Below are positions 57,771-64,000 of a DNA stretch of 64,000 nucleotides, in pieces. Within the stretch, counting starts at the first letter, position 1. Each line of letters begins with the position of its first letter. Both the position numbers and the translations under genes were made by a program. The notes under the pieces are model-generated. The model did no database searches and had not been told where the DNA came from. It saw only the letters and a list, made by a program, of their open reading frames with translations. This stretch comes from Granulicella pectinivorans (lineage in GTDB: Bacteria; Acidobacteriota; Terriglobia; Terriglobales; Acidobacteriaceae), in contig NZ_FOZL01000001.1 in NCBI RefSeq assembly GCF_900114625.1, positions 2,418,001-2,482,000 of the forward strand, in the 5' to 3' direction.

Positions 57771-60332
57771 ATGGCCCTGTACTGCGATGTCGCTCTGCCT
57801 GTTCCGCTGGATCGCCTGTTCACGTATGCGTGCGGGCTGGTGCAGCCGGTGGTGGGGGCGCGGGTGATCGTGCCCTTCAGCGGACAGAGGCTGATGGGCG
57901 TCGTGGCGCGGGTACATGACGATGCTCCGGCGGAGGGGATCGAGGTGAAGCCGGTACAGGCGGTGCTCGATGAGGCGGCGCTGGTTCCGGATGAGTTGAT
58001 GAAGCTGGCGGGTTGGATTGCACAGTATTACGTTGCGCCGCTGGGTGAGGTACTGCGGGGCATGCTTCCGCTGAACGCGGAGGTGAAGCGGCAATTTGTT
58101 TACCGGATCGGCGAGGCGGGACGGCGCGTGTTGTACGACGGTGCGGCGAAGGGGGCTTCGCGGCGGTCGAAGCTGACGCCCGAGGAGCAGAACCGGGAGT
58201 ATGCGGTTTTGAATTACCTGGAGGATGGCGAGGCGGCTAAGGCGAGTGCGCTTCGGTCGGCTACCCAGGCGAACAAGGGTTTGCTGGATGGGATGGTGAA
58301 GAAAAAGTGGCTCATCCGGGAGGCCGCGGCGGAGGAGAGGGATGCGCGGCGGCTGGAGCGAGTGGCGGTGCTGCAAGGCAGGGAGCAGGGAACAGGGAAC
58401 AGGGATCAGGAGGGTGGGCAGGTCGCGGATCCCTTATCCCTGATCCCTGCCTTGCGGCTGCCAAAGCTGAATGAGAATCAGTTGGCCGTGATGGCGGAGC
58501 TGGCGGCGGTGGGCGGGCGGATGCAGGTGAGGGATCTGCGGGATGCGCTGAAACGGTTGGGGGTGCCGGAGTCTTCGCTTGGGACGCTGGTGAAGCGGGG
58601 TTTAGTGGGGATTGAAGAGGTCGCGCAGGCGTTCGATATGGGCGGGGTGCACGCGGCGGGCAAGAAGTTTGCGCATGAGCATGCGCTGAACGAGACGCAG
58701 ATGGAGGCGCTGGGGACGATTGCGGTGGCGCTGGAACGGAATAAATTTGCGCCGCATCTGCTGTATGGGGTGACAGGGTCGGGGAAGACGGCGGTGTATC
58801 TGGCGGCGATGCAGCGGGCGCTGGCGGCTGGGAAGAGCTCGCTGATGCTGGTGCCGGAGATTGGGCTTACTCCTGCCATGACGGGACAGATGGTGGCGGC
58901 TTTTGGTGGCGAGGTCGCGCTGCTGCACTCGGGGCTTACGCCGGATGAGCGGGCGGAGCAGTGGCACCGGATTCGGCGGGGCGAGGCGAAGATCGTGGTG
59001 GGGACGCGGTCGGCGGTGTTCGCTCCGGTGGTGGGACTGGGGCTGGTGATCGTCGATGAGGAGCATGACTCGAGCTACAAGCAGGAGGAGACGCCCCGTT
59101 ACCATGGGCGCGATGTGGCGGTGATGCGGGCGAAGTTCAACGATGCCGTGGTGGTGCTGGGGTCGGCTACGCCTTCGCTGGAGAGCTGGGCGAATGCGGA
59201 GCGGGGTCGGTATGCGCGGGTGGAGATGCTGAATCGGGTGGCAGACCGGCCGCTGCCTGCGGTGGAGCTGGTGGACATGCGGGCGGAGTTTCAGGCGGTG
59301 GGGAAGGAAGAGGTGTTTTCGCGGAAGCTGCTGGAGGAGACGCAGGCTACGCTGGACCGCGGGGAGCAGGCGATTATTCTGCTGAACCGGCGCGGTTACT
59401 CGTTTGTGGTGATGTGCCGGAGCTGTGGGGAGAAGATCGAGTGTGAGAACTGCGCGATCTCGATGACGTACCACAAGCCGGTGGAGGGCTCGGACGGCCG
59501 AGCACAGACAGGGCAGAGGCTGGAGTGTCACTACTGCGGGTTTCGGCGGAGTGTGCCGAAGGTGTGTCCGAAGTGTGAGAGTGAGCATTTGTACTACATG
59601 GGGGCCGGGTCGCAGCAGGGGGAGGAGAGGTTGCAGGAGCTGTTTCCGGGGGCTCGGATCGGGAGGATGGATCGGGATACGGTGCGGGGGCGCAGCGACA
59701 TGGAACGGCTGCTGACGAGGCTGCACGCGGGGGAGATCAACCTGCTGGTGGGGACGCAGATGATCGCCAAGGGGCATGACATCCATGGGGTGACGCTGGT
59801 TGGGGTCGTCGGTGCGGACTTTGCCTTGGGTCTACCGGACTTTCGTGCGGCAGAGAGGGTGTTTCAGTTGCTGACGCAGGTTTCGGGCAGGGCGGGCCGG
59901 GGGGATCTGCCGGGGAAGGTGGTGGTGCAGACATATCATCCGGACCACTATGCGATTCAGTTTGCGGCCAAGCACGACTATCCGTCGTTTGTGGCGAAGG
60001 AGATGAACTACCGGCGGTGGATGCACTATCCGCCGTATGCGGTGCTGGCGAATGTGGTGATCCAGAGCGACAAGCTGGAGGAGGCGACGGGGTGGTCGAC
60101 GGCGCTGGGGCGTTGGTTTGAGAAGACGACGCTGAAGAACGTACGGGTGCTGGGGCCGGCGGCGGCTCCGATTGTGCGGCTGAAGAGGATCTACCGGTAC
60201 CACTTTGTGCTGAAGGCGGAGAAGAGGCAGGTGCTGGGGGAGACGCTACGGGCGATGCTCCAGTTCGCGGAAGAGAAGGGGATTCCGCGGAAGGGGCTGG
60301 TGGTGGATGTGGATGCGGTGCATTTGATGTGA
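57771..60332 (+). CDS. priA: Primosomal protein N' (replication restart helicase PriA)
   Basis: The 853-residue product is PriA, which reloads replication at stalled forks. It has the N-terminal DNA 3'-end binding domain (FTYACGLVQPVVGARVIVPF), a winged helix, helicase motifs LYGVTGSGKTAVYLAAM (Walker A), VDEEHDSSYKQEE (Walker B) and GSATPSLESW. The zinc region has CRSCGEKIECENC and CHYC, and late helicase motifs include GTQMIAKGHD and QVSGRAGRG. About residues 202-228 are encoded by a palindromic repeat inserted in frame in the linker before the helicase domain. The start is ATG 57771. Confidence 0.95.
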   Translation: MALYCDVALPVPLDRLFTYACGLVQPVVGARVIVPFSGQRLMGVVARVHDDAPAEGIEVKPVQAVLDEAALVPDELMKLAGWIAQYYVAPLGEVLRGMLPLNAEVKRQFVYRIGEAGRRVLYDGAAKGASRRSKLTPEEQNREYAVLNYLEDGEAAKASALRSATQANKGLLDGMVKKKWLIREAAAEERDARRLERVAVLQGREQGTGNRDQEGGQVADPLSLIPALRLPKLNENQLAVMAELAAVGGRMQVRDLRDALKRLGVPESSLGTLVKRGLVGIEEVAQAFDMGGVHAAGKKFAHEHALNETQMEALGTIAVALERNKFAPHLLYGVTGSGKTAVYLAAMQRALAAGKSSLMLVPEIGLTPAMTGQMVAAFGGEVALLHSGLTPDERAEQWHRIRRGEAKIVVGTRSAVFAPVVGLGLVIVDEEHDSSYKQEETPRYHGRDVAVMRAKFNDAVVVLGSATPSLESWANAERGRYARVEMLNRVADRPLPAVELVDMRAEFQAVGKEEVFSRKLLEETQATLDRGEQAIILLNRRGYSFVVMCRSCGEKIECENCAISMTYHKPVEGSDGRAQTGQRLECHYCGFRRSVPKVCPKCESEHLYYMGAGSQQGEERLQELFPGARIGRMDRDTVRGRSDMERLLTRLHAGEINLLVGTQMIAKGHDIHGVTLVGVVGADFALGLPDFRAAERVFQLLTQVSGRAGRGDLPGKVVVQTYHPDHYAIQFAAKHDYPSFVAKEMNYRRWMHYPPYAVLANVVIQSDKLEEATGWSTALGRWFEKTTLKNVRVLGPAAAPIVRLKRIYRYHFVLKAEKRQVLGETLRAMLQFAEEKGIPRKGLVVDVDAVHLM
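58373..58455. repeat. Palindromic repeat element inside priA
   Basis: GCAAGGCAGGGA (58373-58384) and TCCCTGCCTTGC (58444-58455) are perfect 12-base terminal inverted repeats enclosing further AGGGA/TCCCT copies, 83 bases in all. The sequence stays in frame with priA and encodes a GTGNRDQ-type stretch. Related single arms lie at 41796 and 50641. Confidence 0.8.
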
Positions 60333-60393
60333 GTGGAACCAGGCTGGATCTCGTCCCCGCACGCAAAGCAAGGCGTAGCCAGGACAAAAGGAT

Positions 60394-60439
60394 CAAAGGC
60401 GGATAAGGACAAGCACACGCTCATCCTTATCCGCCTTTG
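60394..60439. terminator. Sixteen-base perfect hairpin between priA and the HU gene
   Basis: CAAAGGCGGATAAGGA (60394-60409) pairs perfectly with TCCTTATCCGCCTTTG (60424-60439) around a 14-base loop. It lies between convergent genes. T-rich sequence follows weakly on + and, on the minus strand, TCCTTTTG follows, so it may terminate both. The rest of the gap 60333-60590 holds nothing I recognise. Confidence 0.65.
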
Positions 60440-60590
60440 TTACGCTTTCTTCCGATGTCGTTGGTTCTGTGCTGCATTGAAAGGCCATCTGCCCGCACGC
60501 AACGGCTTGAAACGCCAGGAGTGGATGCAGACATCAGGCAGTCCAGACCTGCACATATCGCAGGTCTGAACGCCAAGCGTGTCTTGGAAC

Positions 60591-60881
60591 TTAGTCGAGG
60601 AGGTGGAGATCCTTGCCGGGCTTGAAGCGTACGGCCTTACCGGGGATGATGCTGACTTCCGCGCCGGTGCGGGGGTTGCGGCCGATGCCAGTTTTGCGGG
60701 GCTTTACGGTGAAGACTCCGAAGCCGCGGAGCTCGATGCGGTCACCGGCGACCATGCTCTTCTTCATGCAATCGAAGATCGCGTCCACGGCGGATTCTGC
60801 CTTGGTGCGAGGAAGACCAGTGCGCTCTACGACTCGGAGGACGAGATCCTGTTTAATCACGCGATCGACCTTCTTTTTCAT
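60591..60881 (-). CDS. HU/IHF-family DNA-binding protein
   Basis: The 96-residue product is a histone-like protein of the HU/IHF family: it contains IKQDLVLRVVERTGLPRTKA, the helices AVDAIFDCMKKSMVAG, then DRIELRGFGVFTVKPRKTGI and the DNA-intercalating arm with GRNPRTGAEVSI. It bends and compacts DNA, probably as a dimer. ATG 60881 is chosen because the 17 residues before it lack family similarity. It is divergent from dcd. Confidence 0.93.
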   Translation of the reverse strand: MKKKVDRVIKQDLVLRVVERTGLPRTKAESAVDAIFDCMKKSMVAGDRIELRGFGVFTVKPRKTGIGRNPRTGAEVSIIPGKAVRFKPGKDLHLLD

Positions 60882-61041
60882 GGCCCTGGAGTGATGCGGC
60901 CTGGGATTTGAGGGATATGAAGCCTTCCTCAACTTTGATGGTAGGAACTCCCGATTCGATTGTCAATGCGAGGCCGTGACATACTATCGAGGCGTGGCCT
61001 GCGGGTGTGGCCGCAGACGACTTGGAGGAAAAGGCAAAGAG

Positions 61042-61596
61042 ATGGCAATCAAGAGCGACCGCTGGATTCGGGAACAAGCCCTGGAGCATGGAATGATCGC
61101 ACCGTTCAGCGAGAAGCAGGTCCGTGAGGGAGTCATCTCTTACGGTTTGTCCTCCTACGGGTACGACCTGCGGGTTTCCGACGAATTCAAGATTTTTACG
61201 AATGTGAACAGCGCGATCATCGATCCCAAAGCGTTTGACGAGAGATCGTTTGTGACGGTTACGGCGGATACGATCATTGTTCCGCCCAACTCGTTTGCGC
61301 TGGCGCGGTCGATCGAATACTTCAAGATTCCGCGGGATGTGCTGACGATCTGCGTGGGGAAATCGACCTATGCGCGGTGCGGCATCATTGTGAATGTGAC
61401 GCCATTCGAGCCCGAGTGGGAGGGGTTCGTGACACTGGAGATCTCGAACACCACACCGCTGCCGGCGCGGATCTATGCGAATGAGGGGCTTTGCCAGATT
61501 CTCTTCTTCCAATCCGATGAGGTTTGCGAGGTGAGTTACGCGGACCGCAAGGGCAAGTATCAAAATCAGCAGGGAATCGTTCTTCCGAAGCTCTAG
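61042..61596 (+). CDS. dcd: dCTP deaminase
   Basis: The 184-residue product is dCTP deaminase, which makes dUTP for thymidylate synthesis. It shows the SSYGYDLRVSDEFKIF segment, ICVGKSTYARCGIIVNVTP (active-site Ser and Arg), EPEWEGFVTLEISN with the catalytic Glu, and QILFFQSDEVCEVSY. The length fits the simple trimeric deaminase rather than the bifunctional form. ATG 61042 is chosen over an upstream ATG-like start because the conserved MAIKSDRWIREQA begins there; GGAGG lies 13 bases upstream. Confidence 0.95.
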   Translation: MAIKSDRWIREQALEHGMIAPFSEKQVREGVISYGLSSYGYDLRVSDEFKIFTNVNSAIIDPKAFDERSFVTVTADTIIVPPNSFALARSIEYFKIPRDVLTICVGKSTYARCGIIVNVTPFEPEWEGFVTLEISNTTPLPARIYANEGLCQILFFQSDEVCEVSYADRKGKYQNQQGIVLPKL

Positions 61597-61667
61597 ATCG
61601 CTCTCAAAGAGCGGGAAGCAAACGTGACGGGCCATGTCGAACATGCAGGACCAGGGTCTGATCCGAA

Positions 61668-62399
61668 ATGCCAGAAGATGAAACACTGACGCCGGGGAAC
61701 ACCGGCGCTCCGAAAGAGGATGTTGCTGGGGAGGCTGCGCACCAAGCGGCAGTATCCTTGCGTGTGGGCATGGTTGCGACCGATCCCCTGCGGATCGCGG
61801 GGATGCAGTCGATTCTGGAAAGCGGTCCCACGGGGGTGGGGCCGTTCGCAGAGATCGTTCCGTTGTCGATTCCGGGCATTCTGAACGATGGCGGTCTGCG
61901 GATCGTGATGGTGGACGCGAGCTGCACCGAGCACCTGTTTGAGTTGCTGGAGACCTTTCGGCGGGTTCGACCGCTGATCCGGTTGATCGTGATCGGTGAT
62001 TCGATGGAGCAGGAGTATATCCAGCGGGTGATCGGAGCTGGTGCGAAGGGGTACCTGACGCATACCGCGCGGGAGGGTGAGATCCGAATGGCGCTCGATA
62101 TCGTGAACGACGGTTCGGTCTGGGCTCCCCGGAAGGTACTGGCGCGTCTGCTGGATTCCACGAGCGACAACGGGATTCGGGGTTCGGACCAGGTGAAGTT
62201 TACGGCGCGAGAGGTGGAAGTGCTGCGGTACCTGGTTACCGGTCTTGGAAATCGCGAGATTGGCGAGGCACTGGGTATCGACGAAAAAACGGTGAAGGCT
62301 CACATTAGTCGTCTGATGCGGAAGGTAAGAGTAACAAACAGAATAGGTTTAACGCTGCACGCGCTCGATTACGACCTCGGCGAAGCTGTTGTCGAATGA
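61668..62399 (+). CDS. LuxR-type response regulator
   Basis: The 243-residue product has an N-terminal receiver-like domain (about residues 30-145; VGMVATDPLRIAGMQSIL, the likely phosphorylated Asp in IVMVDASC, and Lys in AGAKGYLTHTA) and a C-terminal LuxR helix-turn-helix (FTAREVEVLRYLVTGLGNRE, IGEALGIDEKTVKAHISRLM). The first acidic pocket is reduced to a single Asp, so phosphorylation may be weak. A 27-residue N-terminal extension precedes the receiver. No sensor kinase is adjacent. A structured region with a terminator follows. Confidence 0.9.
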   Translation: MPEDETLTPGNTGAPKEDVAGEAAHQAAVSLRVGMVATDPLRIAGMQSILESGPTGVGPFAEIVPLSIPGILNDGGLRIVMVDASCTEHLFELLETFRRVRPLIRLIVIGDSMEQEYIQRVIGAGAKGYLTHTAREGEIRMALDIVNDGSVWAPRKVLARLLDSTSDNGIRGSDQVKFTAREVEVLRYLVTGLGNREIGEALGIDEKTVKAHISRLMRKVRVTNRIGLTLHALDYDLGEAVVE

Positions 62400-62425
62400 G
62401 TAAACATTTTGGTTACTTTAGTCGC

Positions 62426-62551
62426 TAGACCTACGTACTCTTGTGATTCGCCGCGTGAGGATTGAAAGTAGGTCTACGCAACACAGACCTGGGAGAGGGG
62501 CTGTGAGTCGGTAGAGTGAAAGCTCTATTGCTCACTGCCCCTATTTTTTTG
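62426..62551 (+). ncRNA. Structured intergenic region with terminator; possible small RNA or 3' UTR
   Basis: TAGACCTAC (62426-62434) pairs with GTAGGTCTA (62468-62476). A second, larger stem (62507-62541) pairs GGGGC-GTGAG with CTCAC-GCCCC and inner TAGAG with CTCTA, followed by TATTTTTTT (62542-62550), a clear Rho-independent terminator. It starts 26 bases after the regulator's stop. It is either that gene's 3' end or a separate small RNA; no ORF is visible. Confidence 0.45.
62507..62551 (+). terminator. Rho-independent terminator downstream of the LuxR-type gene
   Basis: A two-part stem with outer GGGGC/GCCCC plus GTGAG/CTCAC and inner TAGAG/CTCTA is followed by TATTTTTTT. Confidence 0.88.
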
Positions 62552-62688
62552 TTTTGACGGTTCTATGAAGTGATTTGTGCGTCCGGTGCAACCGCGCGGG
62601 GTGGGTTGCCATCGTACCAAGAGTTAGCGCTGATACTTCGAGCGCTCACGGTTTCTACCGAAAACTCAAGATTCGAAAGGTTATTGCG

Positions 62689-63387
62689 ATGAGAAAGTTT
62701 ACTGGACTGGTGTGTGCGTTGGCGCTTGGAGCCACCTCGATGACGTCGTTTGCAGCCTCCGACCGCGCGAAGCTGGATGAGCGTCTGGCGAATGCTTCGG
62801 CTGTGTTGCATGAAGTGATGGCAACCCCGGATAAGGGCATTCCGCAGTCGATTCTTGCCGGCGCTTCGTGCGTTGTGGTGATCCCGAGCTTCAAGAAGGG
62901 CGCATTCGTCGTGGGCGGACAGTACGGACAGGGCGTTGCGACCTGCCGCACCGGCCATGGCTGGAGCGCTCCTGTATTCGTGCAGTTGGCGGGCGGAAGC
63001 TTCGGCTTCCAGATCGGCGGACAGTCCACGGATCTGGTTCTGGTCGCGATGAACCAGAACGGACTGCAGGATATGCTGAAGAACAAGTTCAAGATCGGTG
63101 GCGACGCAGCGGCTTCGGCGGGCCCGGTTGGCCGCAATGCGCAGGCTGGTACGGACTGGAAGCTTAATGCTGAGTTCCTGACCTATTCGCGCTCGAAGGG
63201 ACTGTTTGCCGGTATCGATCTGGACGGCACAGTGCTTTCGCAGAATGAGGATGACACCCGCACGATTTACGGCGCGAACGTTCCGTTCAAGGCTGTGCTG
63301 AGCGGTGAGCAGACTCCTCCGCCCGACACGCGCGCCTTTGTGCGGACGGTAGCGAAGTACTTCGTTATCTCCAAGGACGCGCAGTAA
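62689..63387 (+). CDS. Exported SYLF-domain (YSC84-like) lipid-binding protein
   Basis: The 232-residue product has a signal peptide (about residues 1-22, cleaved after TSFAA) and a SYLF/Ysc84 domain: LDERLANASAVLHEVMATPD, IPQSILAGASCVVVIPSFKK, QYGQGVATCRT, GWSAPVFVQLAGGSFGFQIG and SRSKGLFAGIDLDGTVLSQ. SYLF domains bind phosphoinositides in yeast; bacterial exported members have an unknown role, possibly lipid binding at the envelope. AAAGG lies nine bases before ATG 62689. A terminator follows. Confidence 0.9.
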   Translation: MRKFTGLVCALALGATSMTSFAASDRAKLDERLANASAVLHEVMATPDKGIPQSILAGASCVVVIPSFKKGAFVVGGQYGQGVATCRTGHGWSAPVFVQLAGGSFGFQIGGQSTDLVLVAMNQNGLQDMLKNKFKIGGDAAASAGPVGRNAQAGTDWKLNAEFLTYSRSKGLFAGIDLDGTVLSQNEDDTRTIYGANVPFKAVLSGEQTPPPDTRAFVRTVAKYFVISKDAQ

Positions 63388-63409
63388 AGGCAGAGCGTTT
63401 CAAGCATAG

Positions 63410-63443
63410 ACGGGGCGGCCTTCGGGTCGCCCCGTTTTGTTTT
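63410..63443 (+). terminator. Rho-independent terminator after the SYLF gene
   Basis: ACGGGGCG and CGCCCCGT form an 8-bp stem with a TTCG-type inner loop, followed by TTTGTTTT. It begins 22 bases after the SYLF stop. Confidence 0.92.
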
Positions 63444-63466
63444 GGTGAGACGGTTACACTGGGAGG

Positions 63467-64000
63467 GTGAGTTCCGGCGCGAGCACGTCCTCCATTCCGT
63501 GGCAGCAAAAGCTGGAGTTTATGGCGCTGCGCGGGTTTGTCGGTGTACTTGGCGGACTGCCGCGCGGTGTGGCAAGGCAGTTAGGTGCGGGGATTGGTTG
63601 GGTGGCGTACAAGGCTCTGGGGCGGCTGCGGCGGGTGGGCCAGCAGAATCTGGCGATGGCGCTTCCGGAAAAGACAGACGAGGAACGCGAGGCGATTCTG
63701 CAGCGCGTATACAGGAATCTTGGATACCAGATCGCGGAGTTTTGCCAGATGGCTGGGTACTCGCAGGCGGAGGCCAGCAGCTTCATCTCGTATGACGGAT
63801 TTGAGCATTTCAGCGCGGCGATGGCCAGAGGGAAGGGTGTTTTTGTCCTGACCGGGCACCTGGGGGCTTGGGAGCTATCGAGTTTTTACCACTCACTGAT
63901 GGGCCATCCGATGGATATGGTGATCCGGCGGCTGGATAATCCGCTTGTGGATACGTATGTGAACCGGATTCGGTGTCTATATGGGAACCGGGTGCTCCAT
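63467..64000 (+). CDS. Lysophospholipid/lipid A acyltransferase, LpxL family (cut by window edge)
   Basis: The frame runs from GTG 63467 to the last base of the window, so 178 codons of a longer gene are visible and the stop lies beyond. The product starts with a hydrophobic helix (ALRGFVGVLGGLPRGVARQL), followed by the HtrB/LpxL pattern AEFCQMAGYSQ and the acyltransferase motif TGHLGAWELSSF (catalytic His then Glu four residues later). It would add a late acyl chain to lipid A at the inner membrane. GGGAGG abuts the GTG, so the start may instead be ATG 63521. Confidence 0.88.
   Translation, partial: MSSGASTSSIPWQQKLEFMALRGFVGVLGGLPRGVARQLGAGIGWVAYKALGRLRRVGQQNLAMALPEKTDEEREAILQRVYRNLGYQIAEFCQMAGYSQAEASSFISYDGFEHFSAAMARGKGVFVLTGHLGAWELSSFYHSLMGHPMDMVIRRLDNPLVDTYVNRIRCLYGNRVLH

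Noticed and set aside
1..64000. tRNA genes, rRNA, CRISPR array, prophage or insertion sequence
   Set aside because: No cloverleaf, rRNA signature, spaced direct-repeat array, integrase or transposase was seen on either strand.

Overview
The window reads as chromosomal DNA of an acidobacterium, probably class Terriglobia (the Granulicella/Terriglobus/Edaphobacter group). This is inferred from high G+C content, two acidobacterial VWFA-related secreted proteins, an outer-membrane lipopolysaccharide export system, the BamA-like/SurA-like/TamB gene order, a UbiA-type prenyltransferase of the MqnP kind, and an omega subunit and hypothetical proteins of the type I associate with that group. I saw no rRNA, tRNA, CRISPR array, prophage or insertion sequence. 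Genes fill almost the whole window. Both ends cut through a gene: a cupin at the left and an LpxL-type acyltransferase at the right.

0-10 kb: heat-shock genes hrcA, grpE and dnaJ on +; a secreted VWFA-like protein; then a minus-strand run aroK, AI-2E-type permease, a small membrane-anchored protein and rsmE. Upstream of aroK is a 31-codon ORF carrying Tyr-Trp-Trp codons, followed by a Rho-independent terminator, an arrangement that looks like transcription attenuation. Further along are an ECF sigma factor with a small partner gene and a ThiF/MoeB-type enzyme. 10-19 kb: an envelope biogenesis block of a seven-POTRA BamA-like protein, a SurA-like chaperone without a PPIase domain, and TamB. 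19-33 kb: a BON-domain protein, mqnP, two small stress proteins, pheA, two related membrane proteins and lon. Then comes a probable operon of an ethylene-receptor-like histidine kinase, moaD, moaE, a VWFA protein, an inositol-phosphatase-family enzyme and a Nudix hydrolase, followed by ferredoxin, a DUF1569 protein and recO.

33-37 kb: a small pectin/uronate module of a secreted pectinesterase, a divergent ExuT-like transporter and a FadR-type GntR regulator, with matching candidate operators. 36-64 kb: metG, an acyltransferase, a cupin, glyQ-glyS and a DUF2199 protein; an lpt-rpoN-hpf-rapZ cluster with LptC and LptA fused in one protein; msbA-like, yicC, gmk, rpoZ, family-4 UDG, a frameshifted AbrB-type antitoxin, priA, an HU-like protein, dcd, a LuxR-type regulator, a SYLF protein and the partial acyltransferase.

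At larger scale, the + strand goes from C-rich to strongly G-rich across the AT-richer gap near 32.7 kb. Small dispersed repeats occur between genes, and one palindromic copy lies in frame inside priA. The most interesting points are the aroK leader, the ethylene-receptor-like kinase, the CTG-started permease, the seven-POTRA/TAM-like locus and the repeat inside priA. All functional assignments are by reading motifs; no database search was possible.
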